Positions 35,372 through 47,208 of a DNA stretch of 64,000 nt are shown here, in pieces (within the stretch, counting starts at the first letter, position 1; each line of letters starts with the position of its first letter). Source of the stretch: Janthinobacterium saanense (GTDB taxonomy: Bacteria; Pseudomonadota; Gammaproteobacteria; Burkholderiales; Burkholderiaceae_D); assembly GCF_014200675.1 (NCBI RefSeq), contig NZ_JACHCI010000013.1, forward strand, positions 62,001 through 126,000. The letters are read 5' to 3'. The notes beneath the pieces were generated by a model, which was not told where the DNA came from, made no database searches, and saw only the letters and a list, made by a program, of their open reading frames with translations. Both the position numbers and the translations under genes were made by a program.

Positions 35372-37027
35372 ATGAAAAATTTGAAAATCGGTACCCGGCT
35401 TGCCGTGGGCTACGCTGTGGTCTTGTTATTGCTGGCGGCGCTGGTCGTGATTGGCCTCATGCGTTTGCAAGCGGCCAGCGATATGACCTCAAACATGGTG
35501 CATGGCACGGTCAGGAACCAGCGTCTGGTGGCGGAATGGGCGCAGCTGATACAGGTCAATGTGACGCGCACGGAAGCGATGTGGAAAGCCGCCGATCCTG
35601 CCGACCAGCAAAAGTTCGCGCAACAGATCGAGCAAGCCTTGCCGCGCCTGGCGCAATTGCAAGAGCAGATAGGCGCCGACCTGATCCATCTCGATGCGCG
35701 GGCCGCCTACGCCGAGGTGGTCAGCCGCCGCAGCGCTTTTACGGCCGCGCGCGAGGCCTTGACCAAGACCGTGCATGCCGGTGACCGTGAGCTGGGGCGG
35801 CAGATTTTTGATGGCAGCTTCATGCCGAGCGCACTCGTGTATCTGGACTCCATCAAAAAGTTATCTGAAGTGCAAATTCATGCGGCCGATGAGGTTGCCG
35901 ATGGCGTGCTGGCCTCATATCAGGGCACGCGTTTCACCTTGCTGGCGCTGGGCTTGCTGGCCCTGGCCATGGGCATCGCCTTTGCCATCTGGATCACGCG
36001 TTCGATTACCGGGCCGCTGGCGCGCGCCGTCAAGGTGGCGGAAACGGTGTCGTCGGGTGACTTGAGCAGCCAGATAGATGTCGATAGCCGCGATGAAACC
36101 GGGCAATTGATGCACGCGCTGAAAGTCATGAACGATAGCCTGGCCAATATCGTGGGCGAAGTGCGGGTGGGCACGGACAATATCGCTACCGCTTCCGGCG
36201 AAATTGCCGCTGGTAACCAGGATTTGTCTGCGCGCACGGAACAGCAAGCCAGTTCGCTGGAAGAGACGGCTTCGTCCATGGAAGAGCTGACCTCGACCGT
36301 ACGGCAAAACGTCGACAATGCGCGCAAGGCTAGGAAGCTGGCGGGCGACGCGGCCCAGATCGCCAGCCAGGGCGGTGCGATCTCGGCGCAAGTGATAGCG
36401 ACCATGAATTCGATCAATGATTCCTCGCGCAAGATCGTCGACATCATCGGCGTGATCGATGGCCTGGCCTTCCAGACCAATATCCTGGCTTTGAATGCGG
36501 CGGTCGAGGCGGCGCGCGCCGGTGAGCAGGGGCGCGGCTTTGCCGTGGTCGCCACCGAAGTGCGCAGCCTGGCGCAACGCTCGTCGGCGGCCGCCAAGGA
36601 AATCAAGGGCTTGATCGATGACTCGGTGGCGCGGGTCGATGCCGGTTCCATCCTGGTCAACAAGGCGGGCTCTACGATGCAAGACATCGTGCAGAGCATT
36701 ACTTTCGTTACCGATATCATGGGTGAAATTAACGATGCCAGCGAAGAACAAAGCGCGGGCATCGAACAAGTCAATCAAGCGATCCATGAGATGGATCAAG
36801 TGACCCAGCAAAATGCGGCGCTGGTGGAAGAAGCGTCGGCGGCGGCCGAGGCGATGCAAACGCAGGCGGACCAGCTGGCGCAGGTGGTCAGCGTGTTCAG
36901 GCTGGGTGGTGTGCAGGCGCGGCAGCGGATAACGCAGCCGCAGCCGCAGCCGCAGCCGCAGCCGCTGGCTCGGGCGCTGCCAGTGAAGGCGGCTGTGACG
37001 GGGCTGAGTGAATGGGAAACATTCTAA
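35372..37027 (+). CDS. Methyl-accepting chemotaxis protein with CheR-tethering tail
   Basis: A 551-residue chemoreceptor. TM1 (residues about 11-33), a periplasmic four-helix-bundle sensor, TM2 (about 190-212: [19 protein letters not shown]), HAMP, then the signalling domain with the hairpin tip [38 protein letters not shown]. The C-terminus has a (QP)5 linker and ends in EWETF, matching the xWxxF pentapeptide that tethers CheR/CheB in Tar/Tsr. ATG 35372 is chosen because the helix begins right after it; the frame is open from 35219. The ligand is unknown. Confidence 0.92.
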   Translation: MKNLKIGTRLAVGYAVVLLLLAALVVIGLMRLQAASDMTSNMVHGTVRNQRLVAEWAQLIQVNVTRTEAMWKAADPADQQKFAQQIEQALPRLAQLQEQIGADLIHLDARAAYAEVVSRRSAFTAAREALTKTVHAGDRELGRQIFDGSFMPSALVYLDSIKKLSEVQIHAADEVADGVLASYQGTRFTLLALGLLALAMGIAFAIWITRSITGPLARAVKVAETVSSGDLSSQIDVDSRDETGQLMHALKVMNDSLANIVGEVRVGTDNIATASGEIAAGNQDLSARTEQQASSLEETASSMEELTSTVRQNVDNARKARKLAGDAAQIASQGGAISAQVIATMNSINDSSRKIVDIIGVIDGLAFQTNILALNAAVEAARAGEQGRGFAVVATEVRSLAQRSSAAAKEIKGLIDDSVARVDAGSILVNKAGSTMQDIVQSITFVTDIMGEINDASEEQSAGIEQVNQAIHEMDQVTQQNAALVEEASAAAEAMQTQADQLAQVVSVFRLGGVQARQRITQPQPQPQPQPLARALPVKAAVTGLSEWETF

Positions 37028-37064
37028 GCCCACAGGCTAGCCTGAATCGGTTATAATTACTCCC

Positions 37065-37160
37065 GGCGGGCCCCTGCGCATCGTGGCATGGCTAACCTGG
37101 TCAGGTCGGGAACGAAGCAGCCACGGCTATTAACCATGAGTGCCGCAGATCAGGCTCGCC
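37065..37160 (+). ncRNA. ffs: Signal recognition particle 4.5S RNA
   Basis: A 96-nt hairpin RNA. Ends GGCGGGCC and GGCTCGCC pair (one G-U). The conserved domain IV is clear: CCTGGTCAGGTCGGGAACGAAGCAGCCACGG, with the asymmetric and symmetric loops that bind Ffh. A TATAAT at 37052-37057 is eight bases before the 5' end and acts as the -10 box. A terminator follows at 37177. In many Betaproteobacteria ffs precedes dnaX, as here. Confidence 0.95.
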
Positions 37161-37176
37161 TCCTTCGGGAAACAAT

Positions 37177-37208
37177 AAAAAAGCTGCCATTGGCAGCTTT
37201 TGTTTTTT
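37177..37208 (+). terminator. Terminator of the 4.5S RNA gene
   Basis: A 9-bp stem (AAAGCTGCC/GGCAGCTTT) with loop ATT, followed by TGTTTTTT. Confidence 0.88.
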
Positions 37209-37572
37209 CTGCGCCGTTTTTCCATTCCCCTTTACGTCACTCATCGCTGATTCCGCTTCATACTTGCATACTCTTGTTGCATGGTTGGGCAGTCACATAC
37301 AGCGTCAGCCTGTCGCGCTCGGCCGCGGGTCGGAATAACAGGGAAAACATAGGGTAGGAAAGGACGAGTTTTTTCATTTTTGTTCATTCAGTGAAAGGCA
37401 AAATTGCTAGCCATGCCTATCGTTTTAGCTAATCCCCGCGCAGCTTGTTACAATTCTCCTTTTGGAATCTCCCGGTCGCCTCCTGGCTGTCTCTTTTTTG
37501 CATCTGGCCTTGTTCTCGCGGGCTGGTGCAGCCGAGGCCCTTCGCACCTGTTATCTACGGTAAAATCTCAGC
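37209..37572. other. Leader region upstream of dnaX, no gene seen
   Basis: This 364-bp stretch between the ffs terminator and dnaX has only short ORFs without supporting features. The dnaX promoter is presumably here; no motif was identified with confidence. Confidence 0.5.
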
Positions 37573-39795
37573 ATGTCCTATCAAGTCCTCGCCCGTAAAT
37601 ACCGCCCCAAGAACTTCGAGACCCTCGTCGGCCAGGAGCACGTCGTGCGCGCGCTCACGCATGCGCTGCATAGCGGCCGTTTGCACCACGCCTATCTGTT
37701 CACGGGGACGCGCGGCGTCGGCAAGACGACCTTGTCGCGCATCCTGGCCAAATCGCTCAATTGCATCGGTCCCGACGGCACGGGCGGCATCACGGCCCAG
37801 CCTTGCGGCGTGTGCGAAGCGTGCACGGCCATCGATGCGGGACGCTTTGTCGACTATATCGAGATGGATGCGGCCTCGAACCGCGGCGTCGATGAAATGG
37901 CGCAGTTGCTGGAACAGGCCGTGTATGCACCGAGCAATGCGCGCTTCAAGGTCTATATGATCGATGAGGTGCACATGCTGACCAACCACGCCTTCAACTC
38001 CATGCTGAAGACGCTGGAAGAGCCGCCCGAGCACGTGAAATTCATTTTGGCGACGACGGACCCGCAAAAGATTCCCGTCACCGTGCTGTCGCGCTGCCTG
38101 CAGTTCAACCTCAAGCAGATGCCGCCTGGCCACATCATCAGCCACCTGGACAATATCCTGGGCCAAGAGGGGATTACCTTTGAACAGCCGGCCTTGCGCC
38201 TGCTGGCCCAGGGCGCCCACGGTTCCATGCGCGACGCCTTATCCTTGACGGACCAGGCGATTGCCTATGCGGCCGGTGAAGTGACGCTCGATGCCGTGCA
38301 AGGCATGCTCGGCGCGCTCGATCAATCGTATCTGGTGCGTCTGCTCGATGCACTGGCGAAACAGGATGGCGCCGATCTGCTGGCCGTGGCCGATGAAATG
38401 GCCTCGCGCAGCCTGTCGTACAACGGCGCCCTGCAAGACCTGGGCACCTTGCTGCACCGTATTGCGCTGGCGCAAACCGTGCCCGCCGCCGTGCCGCAGG
38501 ACTTGCCGGAATACGCCGACATCGTGCGCCTGGCCGCTGCTTTCGATGCGGAAGAAGTACAGTTGTTTTACCAGATCGCCGTGCACGGCCGCAATGAACT
38601 GGGCCTGGCGCCCGACGAATACGCGGGCTTTTCCATGACCTTGCTGCGCATGCTGGCCTTTCGGCCCGGCATAGGCGGCGCCGAGGGTGTGCCGGCCGCC
38701 GCGCCGGCTTTTTCATCCACCCCTGCACCGGGCAACCGTCCTGCCGCCGCTGCCGCGCGTGCCGCCAGTGCGCCGCCGCCAGCGCGCGCCGCCGTGAATC
38801 AGGCCGCCAGCCATGCCGCTGTGATTCCACAGCCGGTGGTGGCTGCAGCTGCCAGCGTGGTCCGCGCTGAAGCGCCGCCGCCAGCGGCAGCGCCTGCAAC
38901 TCCAGCCGCGCCTCTCAGTTCTGCCCGTGCTGCCATCAATGCGGCGCTGGAAGCGGCCCGTGCCGCCTCGAAAGGCCGTCCTGGCAGCGCCCCATCGGCG
39001 CCATCGTCCGCACCGAAGGCGGCTGCGCCCGAGCCGGTAGCACCTGCCGCAGCGCTTGCTGCAGCACCGGCGGCACCCGTTGCGCCGCCACCGGTCGCCG
39101 CCAAGGCGCCAGCGCCGTGGGACGATGCACCGACGCAAACGCCAGCAGTGGCTGCACCTGCACCGCAGCGCCAGGCGCCGCCACCCAAGCCAGCGGAACC
39201 TGACGACGACTTGCCGCCCTGGGTCACCGAATTTTCCGACGATAGCGCATCAAGCGCCGTGCAAAGCCATGCACCGCAACACCATGCACCGGCCGAACAG
39301 CCTGCCGTGGTGATGCCGCAGCGCGCCGCCAAGCAGGCTGCGCCCAGCGCACCGTATGTGATCACGCCCGTGCCCGGCCTGGACTGGGACGGCAACTGGC
39401 CCGCAGTGGCGGCCGTGCTGCCCCTGCGCGGGGTGGCCCAGCAACTGGCCGTGCAGGCCGAGCTGATCGAATGCCTGCACGATGGCCACAGCACCACTTT
39501 CCGCTTGCGCGTGCCGATCGACACCTGGCGCAGCCCGGCCAATGTGGAAAAACTGGCGACGGCGCTCACCGAGCGTTTCGGTCGCAAGGTCGGCGTCGAT
39601 ACGGAACTGGGCGCCGTCTGGTACACGGCCAGCGCCGAAGCGCAGGCCCACCGCGAAGCTTGCCAGCTGCAGGCCGAGGAGACCATCGCCAGCGACCCCT
39701 TTGTACTCGATATGAAGCGGGCATTCGACGCCTTCGTGGTGCCGGGCACGATTACGCCAGCGCCGGCGGGCGCTGTGGCACCAACCCTGCATTAA
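37573..39795 (+). CDS. dnaX: DNA polymerase III subunit tau/gamma
   Basis: A 740-residue clamp-loader ATPase. Seen: VLARKYRPKNFETLVGQEHVV, Walker A GTRGVGKTTL, a four-cysteine zinc module (CIGPDG...CGVCEAC), Walker B IDEVHMLTNHAFN and sensor 1 ATTDPQKIPVTVLSRC. Residues about 380-590 are an Ala/Pro-rich linker; the C-terminal tau domain (GLDWDGNWPAVAAVLPLRG...) binds DnaB and the polymerase. The A6-type slippery heptamer used in E. coli to make gamma was not seen. First of dnaX-ybaB-recR. Confidence 0.96.
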   Translation: MSYQVLARKYRPKNFETLVGQEHVVRALTHALHSGRLHHAYLFTGTRGVGKTTLSRILAKSLNCIGPDGTGGITAQPCGVCEACTAIDAGRFVDYIEMDAASNRGVDEMAQLLEQAVYAPSNARFKVYMIDEVHMLTNHAFNSMLKTLEEPPEHVKFILATTDPQKIPVTVLSRCLQFNLKQMPPGHIISHLDNILGQEGITFEQPALRLLAQGAHGSMRDALSLTDQAIAYAAGEVTLDAVQGMLGALDQSYLVRLLDALAKQDGADLLAVADEMASRSLSYNGALQDLGTLLHRIALAQTVPAAVPQDLPEYADIVRLAAAFDAEEVQLFYQIAVHGRNELGLAPDEYAGFSMTLLRMLAFRPGIGGAEGVPAAAPAFSSTPAPGNRPAAAAARAASAPPPARAAVNQAASHAAVIPQPVVAAAASVVRAEAPPPAAAPATPAAPLSSARAAINAALEAARAASKGRPGSAPSAPSSAPKAAAPEPVAPAAALAAAPAAPVAPPPVAAKAPAPWDDAPTQTPAVAAPAPQRQAPPPKPAEPDDDLPPWVTEFSDDSASSAVQSHAPQHHAPAEQPAVVMPQRAAKQAAPSAPYVITPVPGLDWDGNWPAVAAVLPLRGVAQQLAVQAELIECLHDGHSTTFRLRVPIDTWRSPANVEKLATALTERFGRKVGVDTELGAVWYTASAEAQAHREACQLQAEETIASDPFVLDMKRAFDAFVVPGTITPAPAGAVAPTLH

Positions 39796-39834
39796 TTTAT
39801 TACATTCTTTTTGAACTGATATGGAGTACTTCTT

Positions 39835-40161
39835 ATGATGAAAAATCAACTGGCTGGCCTGATGAAGCAGGCGCAAGCAATGCAAGACAATATGAAAAAA
39901 GCCCAGGACCAACTGGCGCAGGTGGAAGTGGAAGGCCAGTCCGGCGCCGGCCTGGTGAAAATCGTCATGACCTGCAAAAACGATGTGAAACGCGTTTCCA
40001 TCGATCCATCCTTGCTGGCTGATGACAAGGACATGCTGGAAGACCTGGTCGCCGCCGCCTTCAACGACGCCGTGCGCAAGGCTGAAGCCACCTCTGCCGA
40101 AAAAATGGCAGGCTTGACCGGTGGCATGAATTTGCCAGCTGGCTTCAAAATGCCATTCTGA
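39835..40161 (+). CDS. ybaB: YbaB/EbfC-family nucleoid-associated protein
   Basis: A 108-residue DNA-binding dimer. Typical sequence: [61 protein letters not shown] and a Gly/Met/Pro-rich tail ([16 protein letters not shown]). Always found between dnaX and recR in many Proteobacteria, as here, 39 bp after dnaX. Confidence 0.95.
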   Translation: MMKNQLAGLMKQAQAMQDNMKKAQDQLAQVEVEGQSGAGLVKIVMTCKNDVKRVSIDPSLLADDKDMLEDLVAAAFNDAVRKAEATSAEKMAGLTGGMNLPAGFKMPF

Positions 40162-40208
40162 TGATAGAGCGCATGCGTCCGTTCAGCGCGACTGGAGCCG
40201 CTTGATCC

Positions 40209-40799
40209 ATGTCCAAGTCGCTTGAATTCTTGACCGAGGCGCTGCGGCGCCTGCCCGGCGTCGGCCCCAAGTCGGCGCAGCGCATGGCATTTCATTTGTT
40301 GCAGCACGACCGGGAAGGCGCGGCCATGCTGTCGCGCGCCCTGTTCCAGGCCGTTGATGCCGTGCATCACTGCGGCCTGTGCAACACCTTTACCGAACAC
40401 GAAGTGTGCGAGACCTGTCTCGACGAAGAGCGCGACAAGCGCTTGCTATGCGTGGTGGAAACCCCGGCCGACCAGCTGATGATAGAGCAGACGCTGACCT
40501 ACAAGGGCCTGTATTTCGTGCTGATGGGGCGCTTGTCGCCACTCGACGGCATCGGTCCGAAAGATATCCACCTCGAAAAATTACTCAACCGCGCCAACGA
40601 TGGCGTGGTCGGCGAAGTGGTGCTGGCCACCAACTTTACCAATGAAGGCGAAGCGACCGCCCATTACATCAGCGAAATGCTCAAGGCGCGCGGCTTGCGC
40701 GTGAGCCGCCTGGCGCGCGGCGTGCCGGTGGGCGGCGAACTGGAATACGTGGACGCAGGCACGATAGCCCGCGCCATGCTCGACCGCAGGGCAACCTGA
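40209..40799 (+). CDS. recR: Recombination protein RecR
   Basis: A 196-residue protein of the RecFOR pathway that loads RecA at gaps. Features in order: helix-hairpin-helix [20 protein letters not shown], the four-cysteine zinc finger [16 protein letters not shown], and the Toprim domain ([15 protein letters not shown]... [11 protein letters not shown]). Ends with the Walker-B-like [23 protein letters not shown]. Full length. It is followed after seven bp by a CoA-transferase gene. Confidence 0.96.
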   Translation: MSKSLEFLTEALRRLPGVGPKSAQRMAFHLLQHDREGAAMLSRALFQAVDAVHHCGLCNTFTEHEVCETCLDEERDKRLLCVVETPADQLMIEQTLTYKGLYFVLMGRLSPLDGIGPKDIHLEKLLNRANDGVVGEVVLATNFTNEGEATAHYISEMLKARGLRVSRLARGVPVGGELEYVDAGTIARAMLDRRAT

Positions 40800-40806
40800 G
40801 CACAAC

Positions 40807-42027
40807 ATGACAGAATCCTCCGCGAACGCTGGTCCCTTGACGGGCATCAAAGTCCTGGAACTGGGCACCCTGATCGCGGGGCCGTTCTGCGCCCGCATGC
40901 TGGCCGAATTCGGCGCCGACGTGATCAAGATCGAGTCGCCCGATGGCGGCGACCCCATCCGCACCTGGCGCGTGCTGAAAGATGGCACCTCGCTATGGTG
41001 GTCGGTGCAGGCGCGCAACAAGAAGAGCCTGACCCTGAACCTGAAGTCCGGGCAGGGCCGGGCCATCGCCCGCCAGCTGGCGCTGGAAGCAGACATCATC
41101 ATCGAGAACTACCGCCCCGGCGTGCTGGAAAAGTGGGATCTCGGCTATGAACAGCTGAAGCAGATCAAACCTTCGCTGATCATGGTGCGCCTGTCCGGCT
41201 TTGGCCAGACGGGCCCGATGAAAGACTTGCCGGGCTTTGGCGCCATCGGCGAGTCGATGGGCGGCTTGCGTTATGTGTCCGGCTTTGCCGACCGTCCACC
41301 GGTGCGCGTGGGCGTGTCCATCGGCGACTCGGTGGCGGCGTTGCACGGCGTGATCGGCGCCATGATGGCCTTGCGCCACCGCGATGTGACCGGCGGGGTG
41401 GCCTCCGGGGTAGGGCAGATGGTCGACGTGGCCCTGTATGAATCCGTGTTCAACCTGATGGAGTCGCTGGTGCCCGAATACGACCAGGCGGGCGTGGTGC
41501 GCGAGCGCACGGGCGGTTCCCTGCCCGGCATCGTGCCCTCGAATACCTACACCACCGGCGATGGCGAAAACATCGTGATCGCCGGTAATGGCGACGCCAT
41601 CTTCAAGCGTTTGATGCTGGCCATGGGCCGCATCGACATGGCCGGCGACCCGCAACTGGCCCGCAACGATGGCCGGGTGGCCCGCACGCAAGAGATCGAT
41701 GATGCTATCGGCGCCTGGTGCGCCACGCACACTATCGATAGCGCCCTGGCCGTGCTGAAGGCGGCCGACGTTCCTGCCGGTAAAATTTACTCGGTGCGCG
41801 ACATGATGAGCGACCCGCAGTTTCTCGCCAGGGAGATGTTTGAACAGCACCAGTTTGCCGATGGCACGCCCGTGAAATTGCCGGCCATCAGCCCGAAACT
41901 GTCGGCCACGCCGGGCAAGACCCAGTGGCTGGGCCCGGAGCTGGGCCAGCATAATGATGAAGTATTGGCCTCGCTGGGCTTTGATGCGGCGGCGATTGCG
42001 CAGTTAAAAGCCGATGGCGTTGTGTAG
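40807..42027 (+). CDS. Class III (CaiB/BaiF-type) CoA-transferase
   Basis: A 406-residue enzyme that transfers CoA between carboxylic acids. Motifs: [31 protein letters not shown] at the start, [15 protein letters not shown], the [10 protein letters not shown] loop, and [19 protein letters not shown] containing the catalytic Asp. It begins seven bp after recR and may be co-transcribed. The last 24 bp overlap the 3' end of the convergent GGDEF-EAL gene. The acid substrate cannot be told; no metabolic neighbours are present. Confidence 0.9.
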   Translation: MTESSANAGPLTGIKVLELGTLIAGPFCARMLAEFGADVIKIESPDGGDPIRTWRVLKDGTSLWWSVQARNKKSLTLNLKSGQGRAIARQLALEADIIIENYRPGVLEKWDLGYEQLKQIKPSLIMVRLSGFGQTGPMKDLPGFGAIGESMGGLRYVSGFADRPPVRVGVSIGDSVAALHGVIGAMMALRHRDVTGGVASGVGQMVDVALYESVFNLMESLVPEYDQAGVVRERTGGSLPGIVPSNTYTTGDGENIVIAGNGDAIFKRLMLAMGRIDMAGDPQLARNDGRVARTQEIDDAIGAWCATHTIDSALAVLKAADVPAGKIYSVRDMMSDPQFLAREMFEQHQFADGTPVKLPAISPKLSATPGKTQWLGPELGQHNDEVLASLGFDAAAIAQLKADGVV

Positions 42028-44145
42028 CAGGCTAGCCTGTCTGGCCAGCATGGCCGTGATCGTATCGTGCGGTGAAGGGTGGCCCAGGAAATAACCCTGG
42101 GCCATGTCGCAGCCATATTCTTGCAGCATCAGCAACTGTTCTGCTGTTTCCACGCCCTCGGCCACCACCACCATCTTCAAACCATGCGCCATGGCGATGA
42201 TGGCGCGCGTGATGGCGGCGTTTTCCGTATCCTGCGGTAAGCCGGCAATAAAACTCTTGTCGATCTTCAAGGCCCGCACATCAAAACGTTTTAAATAATT
42301 CATCGACGAATAGCCCGTGCCGAAGTCGTCGATGGACAGATAGACGCCGATGCTGCGCAATTGCTCCAGGGTCACCATGGTGGCGCGCGCATCGTCCATC
42401 AAAGTGCCTTCCGTCAATTCCAGTTCCAGCAGGCGCGCGTCCAGGCCCGTATCGGCCAGTACCGATAGCACGATTTGCGTCAGGTTTTCATCCTTGAATT
42501 GCTTGGCCGACAGATTGACGGCCATGCGGATGGTCTGGCCGCCTTCGCTTTGCCAGGCCCTGGCCTGCTTGCAGGCCGTGCGCAGCACCCATTCGCCGAT
42601 GGGCACGATCAGCCCGGTTTCCTCGGCCAGCGGAATGAATTCGGTAGGGGAAATAATGCCCCGTTCCGGATGGCGCCAGCGCACCAGCGCTTCCACCCCC
42701 ACGATCTGCGCGCTGGGCACGTCGATCTGCGGCTGGTACAGCAAATACAGCTCATTGTTTTGCAGCGCCTTGCGCAAACCCACTTCCATCTTGACGTGGC
42801 TCATGATTTCCATCGTCAAGGATGAGCTGTACAGCTTGGCGTTATTCTTGCCGCAATTCTTGGCGTGGTACATGGCCGTGTCCGCGTATTTCAGCAGCGA
42901 ATTGCAATCCTCGCCATCTTCCGGATACAGCGAGATGCCGATGCTGGCCGTGACGAAAATCTCGTGCGCGTCGATCATGAACGGGCGGCGCATGGCTTCC
43001 TTCACCCGGTGCGCCACATTGAGCGCGTCTTCCACCCGTTCCAGGTCGGGGATCAGGATGGTGAATTCGTCGCCGCCCAGGCGCGCCAGGTTGCTGGCTG
43101 TCTGGGTAGTGTCGAGTGCATGTTCGGCGCGCAGCACCACGTCGCTGGGACGCACGGTGTCGCGCAGACGCTCCGATACCATCTTGAGTAAATGGTCGCC
43201 CACGTCATGGCCCAGGGTGTCGTTGACGCGCTTGAAGGCGTCCAGGTCCATGAACAGCACGGCAAATTTCTTGCCGTGTTCGCGCGAGTGGGCCAGTTCG
43301 CGTTCCAGGGTTTCCAAAAAGGCCTGGCGGTTCGGGATGCCCGTCAGGCTGTCGCAGTAGGCCAGGCGGCGTATCTGTTCTTCGGTACGCTTGCGTTCGC
43401 TGATATCGCGCACCAGGCCCAGCACTTCATCGGCGCCCGTGCTGACCAGGCGCGCCTCGAAGTGGCGCGTGGTGTTCTCGTGCGTGAGCGTGTAGTCGAG
43501 CGAGGCGATATGCTGGGTGGACAGCACGGCGCGCATCTGCTCGAGCAGGCGCGCGGCGATCTCGGGCGGCAGCACTTCGCTGATATGCGAGCCCACGCAA
43601 TCGTCGATTGAAAAGCCGGCGCTGGCGTCCGGACCCTGTTCGTAATCGAGATAAAAGCCATCGCGGTTCAAGCGGAAAAACGTGTCGGGGATGGCCGCCA
43701 GCACGGCGCGGTTGTGGGCGTCGGCGATGCGCAGGCGGGCGATGGCGTCGCTGGCGCGCAGCACGTACAGCACGCGGTGGCCAAGTAGCGGCCAGTTGAT
43801 CGGCTTGGAAATGAAATCGGTGGCGCCCACTTCGTAGGCGCGCGTGACGGAGGCCAGTTCATCGCCGCCGGTGACCATGATGATGGGCACGCTGCCACTG
43901 GCCTGCGATTCCTGGCGGCGGATTTCGCGGCACACGGCAAAGCCGTCCAGGGCCGGCATGTCAACGTCGAGCATGACCAGGTCCGGCCCGCTGTGCTTGT
44001 AGCAAGCCAGCGCCTGCACGCCATCTTCCGCTTCGATCACGTCCAGGCCCACCTGGGTCAGCATTTGCCGCATCAGCAAACGCATCACGGGATCGTCATC
44101 GGCCACCAGCACCAGGCCGCGTTTGGATGAGGAGGGCGCTGTCAT
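42004..44145 (-). CDS. Response regulator with PAS, GGDEF and EAL domains
   Basis: A 713-residue cyclic-di-GMP signalling protein. Residues 1-125 are a receiver: [25 protein letters not shown] with the phospho-Asp, and a Lys at FISKPI. A PAS-like domain follows (about 150-265), then GGDEF ([16 protein letters not shown], intact) and EAL ([15 protein letters not shown], with [21 protein letters not shown] and AEGVETAEQ). Both enzymatic motifs look intact, so it could make or degrade c-di-GMP. It starts one base after the hybrid kinase stop, so the kinase most likely phosphorylates it. Confidence 0.93.
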   Translation of the reverse strand: MTAPSSSKRGLVLVADDDPVMRLLMRQMLTQVGLDVIEAEDGVQALACYKHSGPDLVMLDVDMPALDGFAVCREIRRQESQASGSVPIIMVTGGDELASVTRAYEVGATDFISKPINWPLLGHRVLYVLRASDAIARLRIADAHNRAVLAAIPDTFFRLNRDGFYLDYEQGPDASAGFSIDDCVGSHISEVLPPEIAARLLEQMRAVLSTQHIASLDYTLTHENTTRHFEARLVSTGADEVLGLVRDISERKRTEEQIRRLAYCDSLTGIPNRQAFLETLERELAHSREHGKKFAVLFMDLDAFKRVNDTLGHDVGDHLLKMVSERLRDTVRPSDVVLRAEHALDTTQTASNLARLGGDEFTILIPDLERVEDALNVAHRVKEAMRRPFMIDAHEIFVTASIGISLYPEDGEDCNSLLKYADTAMYHAKNCGKNNAKLYSSSLTMEIMSHVKMEVGLRKALQNNELYLLYQPQIDVPSAQIVGVEALVRWRHPERGIISPTEFIPLAEETGLIVPIGEWVLRTACKQARAWQSEGGQTIRMAVNLSAKQFKDENLTQIVLSVLADTGLDARLLELELTEGTLMDDARATMVTLEQLRSIGVYLSIDDFGTGYSSMNYLKRFDVRALKIDKSFIAGLPQDTENAAITRAIIAMAHGLKMVVVAEGVETAEQLLMLQEYGCDMAQGYFLGHPSPHDTITAMLARQASLLHNAIGF

Positions 44146-44146
44146 G

Positions 44147-46960
44147 TCAGTGTTCCTTTACCAGTATGGCGCTCAGCGATTCGCACACGGCGAGGAATTC
44201 CTGTTCCATGTCCTGCAGCATGCCGGCTGCGCCTTGGGTGCTGCCGGCGCGGCCCAGTTTTTCCATCTCCTTGCATAATTGCGCCAGCGCGTCGGCGCCC
44301 ACATTGGCGCTGCTCGACTTCAGGCTGTGCGCCGCCTTGCGGATGGCTTCCGGGTTCGGCACGGCGATGGCGGTGCGCATGAGCTGCAACTGACGCGGCG
44401 TGTCGCCCTCGAAGGCCAGGATCACGCGCTCGAGCAAAGCATCCCCATCGGTACTCGACAGCGCGCGGATATTGTCCAGTGCAAGCCGGTTCAATGGGGC
44501 TGCCACCATGCTGGGGGGCGGTGGCGGCAGGATTTCTGCCGTTTCCGTGTGATGCACGGTGGCCGCACGCGGCAGGGTGATCCAGCGGGCGATGGTGTGG
44601 CCCAGGTCCTGCTGCGTGAACGGTTTGCTCAAATAATCATCCATGCCGGCCGCCAGGCACGATTCGCGGTCGCCCTGCAAGGCGTTGGCCGTAATGGCCA
44701 CGATGGGCAGCACGCGGGCGTGGCCGCATTGCTGTTCGTGGCGGCGGATTTCCGTGGTGGCGGCAAAGCCATCCATCACGGGCATCTGGCAATCCATCAG
44801 CACCAGGTCGAAATCCTCGGCTTGGGCCGCATGCAGCGCTTCCTTGCCATTGCTGGCGCAGACCACGTCCAGGCCCAGGTTATCGAGCATGGCGCGCGCC
44901 ACTTCCACGTTGACTGGGTTGTCTTCGGCCAGCAGCACGCGGCGGCGCTGGCGCCTGGCCACCTGGCGCGGCGCATGGGGCGCATGGGGACGTATGCTCT
45001 CGCTGAGGCGCTGCGGCGTGACCAGGCAATCGAACAGATCGCAATCGCGGGCAGGCTTGATCAGCTGGTAGGCCACGCCCGCTTCACGCCGCTGCACCGG
45101 ATCGGCGGCCGCCTGTTCGGTGCTCAGCAACAGCAGCTTGAGGTCGGCCAGCAGCGGATCGCTCTTGATGGTGGCCGACAAGGCCAGCCCGCTGGTGCGC
45201 GGCAAGTCCATATCGAGCAGGGCGACCGAATACGGCGTGCCCGCCACGGCAGCGGCACGCAGCTTGCCCAGGCAGTCGCTGGCCGAGACGGCGCTGTCGC
45301 TGACGATGTGCCAGCTGGCCAGCTGCCGTTCCAGCTCGGCGCGGGTGGCGGGTGTGTGGTCGACAATCAAGGCGCGTAACCCTCGCGTGGTTTTCAGATT
45401 GAAAGACGGGTCGTCGCTGTCGACTCTCCGCTTATCGAAATTTACTGTGAACCAGAAGATGGAACCTTGCGTTAAAGCATTGTCAACGCCGATTTTCCCG
45501 CCCATCAGTTCGACCAGCTGCTTGGAAATCGTCAAGCCCAGGCCGGTGCCGCCATGCTTGCGCGTGGTCGAACCGTCTGCCTGCGAGAACGACTCGAAGA
45601 TGCGCGTCTGCGCCTCGCTGGACACGCCGATGCCCGTATCCTGCACTTCGAAGCGCAAGCCCACGCTGGGGCCGTCTTCGCGGCACACGGTCACCTTCAC
45701 CGTTACCTTGCCTGTTTCCGTGAATTTGATGGCGTTGCCCAGCAGATTGACGATGATCTGGCGCAAGCGGTTCGGGTCGCCGCAAATGGCAATCGGGATA
45801 TCGTTGGCGATATCGAATTCCAGGCAGATATCTTTCGCCGCGGCCTGTGGCGCAAACACGTGTTCTATATCGTCGAGCAATTCGCGGAAATTGAAGCGTA
45901 TGTATTCGACGCTGAGTTTGCCTGCCTCGATCTTGGAAAAATCCAGGATATCGTTGATGATCACCAGCAAATTCTGCCCCGAGCGCTGCACCATGCTGGT
46001 GTAATGGCGCTGCTGCGGCGTGAGATTGCTGGCCAGCAGCAATTCCGTCATGCCCAGCACGCCATTCATGGGCGTGCGGATTTCATGGCTCATGGTGGCG
46101 AGAAAGGCGCTTTTCGCCTGGCTGGCCGCTTCGGCCGCATCCTTGGCTTTTTCCAGCTGTTCCGTGCGCACACTGACTTGCCGTTCCAGCTGGTCGCGGT
46201 AATTGGCCAGGGTGGCGTCGCGGCCATCGATCTGCGCCAGCATGTCATTGAAACTGTCGATCAGCACGCCAAGCTCGTCGCTGCGATGGTGGGTGATGCG
46301 GTGGCTGTAGGTCTGGCTGCTGGAAACTTTTTTTGCTGTATTGATCAGCTTGGTAATCGGTTCCGCAATCACGCCCTTGAAGCGTCCGGCCAGGAACACG
46401 GCCACCAGAAAGGAGAGCAGGGTGGCGCCGCTGATGGAGCCCAGATGGCGGGCGATATCGCGCCACATATGGTTCAGGTCCGCCTCGATCATCACGGCGC
46501 CGATGATGGTGGGGCCATCGAACACGGGGCGATACAGGCGCATCGATGGCGACAAGGCGCCGCCCGCACCTTGCGTTACCGGTTCTTGCGCCATGTCGGC
46601 CAGCAGGGCCGGGTCCATGTCTTCCGGCGTGGCACGTTCCGGCGGCTGCGTGGCAGAGCGGTAGATGGCAAACAGGCGTCCGCCACGGTCGAACAGCGCT
46701 GCCTGGGCGACTTCCTCGCGCACCTGCAGGGCAGCGAGCACCTGTTCCGCCTGGGCAGGCTTGCCAGCTTGCATGGGCGCTACGCTGGCGGCCGCAATCA
46801 CGCCGGCCAGCGCCAGCAATTGCCGGCTTTCGTCATCCTTGTGGCTGATCACCGAAGTGGCCACAAAGGCCACGAACACCAGCAACAAGGCGCAGCCCGA
46901 AGACAGCACCGAAATCATGGTCAGTTTCTGGCTGATACTGGAGCGGTGAAAATTGAACAT
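44147..46960 (-). CDS. BarA-like hybrid sensor histidine kinase
   Basis: A 937-residue tripartite kinase. TM1 (about 14-35), a periplasmic sensor region, TM2 (about 172-192), HAMP ([16 protein letters not shown]), HisKA with phospho-His in [15 protein letters not shown], HATPase ([30 protein letters not shown]), a first receiver-like domain whose acidic pocket is partly lost (LIVDHTP), a complete receiver ([24 protein letters not shown]), and a C-terminal Hpt domain ([14 protein letters not shown]). It heads a two-gene operon with the REC-GGDEF-EAL protein. Confidence 0.94.
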   Translation of the reverse strand: MFNFHRSSISQKLTMISVLSSGCALLLVFVAFVATSVISHKDDESRQLLALAGVIAAASVAPMQAGKPAQAEQVLAALQVREEVAQAALFDRGGRLFAIYRSATQPPERATPEDMDPALLADMAQEPVTQGAGGALSPSMRLYRPVFDGPTIIGAVMIEADLNHMWRDIARHLGSISGATLLSFLVAVFLAGRFKGVIAEPITKLINTAKKVSSSQTYSHRITHHRSDELGVLIDSFNDMLAQIDGRDATLANYRDQLERQVSVRTEQLEKAKDAAEAASQAKSAFLATMSHEIRTPMNGVLGMTELLLASNLTPQQRHYTSMVQRSGQNLLVIINDILDFSKIEAGKLSVEYIRFNFRELLDDIEHVFAPQAAAKDICLEFDIANDIPIAICGDPNRLRQIIVNLLGNAIKFTETGKVTVKVTVCREDGPSVGLRFEVQDTGIGVSSEAQTRIFESFSQADGSTTRKHGGTGLGLTISKQLVELMGGKIGVDNALTQGSIFWFTVNFDKRRVDSDDPSFNLKTTRGLRALIVDHTPATRAELERQLASWHIVSDSAVSASDCLGKLRAAAVAGTPYSVALLDMDLPRTSGLALSATIKSDPLLADLKLLLLSTEQAAADPVQRREAGVAYQLIKPARDCDLFDCLVTPQRLSESIRPHAPHAPRQVARRQRRRVLLAEDNPVNVEVARAMLDNLGLDVVCASNGKEALHAAQAEDFDLVLMDCQMPVMDGFAATTEIRRHEQQCGHARVLPIVAITANALQGDRESCLAAGMDDYLSKPFTQQDLGHTIARWITLPRAATVHHTETAEILPPPPPSMVAAPLNRLALDNIRALSSTDGDALLERVILAFEGDTPRQLQLMRTAIAVPNPEAIRKAAHSLKSSSANVGADALAQLCKEMEKLGRAGSTQGAAGMLQDMEQEFLAVCESLSAILVKEH

Positions 46961-47090
46961 GAAATGGCGATGCTCCGGTTAGACGGATTGCTGTTTTTTA
47001 ATTAATTCCCATTGGAAAAATATAAGCGTGAAGAAACACCATGATGTTGATATGGGTCTAAGGCAGGAAAGGGGAGGGGAACTAAATGGA

Positions 47091-47192
47091 GGGGTCGGAC
47101 CCTGCCGGGTCCGACCCCAGCTGTTGCTATTGGGGTGGGCGTTACCTTTAACCCGGGAAAGGCTGGGGTACGACCCGAAGGGTCGGACCCCG
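47091..47192. repeat. Pair of GGGGTCGGACCC hairpins
   Basis: Hairpin 1 (47091-47118) is a perfect 12-bp stem, GGGGTCGGACCC-TGCC-GGGTCCGACCCC. Hairpin 2 (47165-47192) has the arms GGGGTACGACCC and GGGTCGGACCCC with one mismatch. The 46 bp between them have no gene. The pair lies in the space between the kinase gene and ybdD and looks like a dispersed REP-type repeat. Confidence 0.7.
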
Positions 47193-47208
47193 CAGTCAGC
47201 AGCCGCAG

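Noticed and set aside
37573..39795. Programmed frameshift in dnaX producing gamma
   Set aside because: No A6G-type slippery heptamer was found in the gene; only short A runs.
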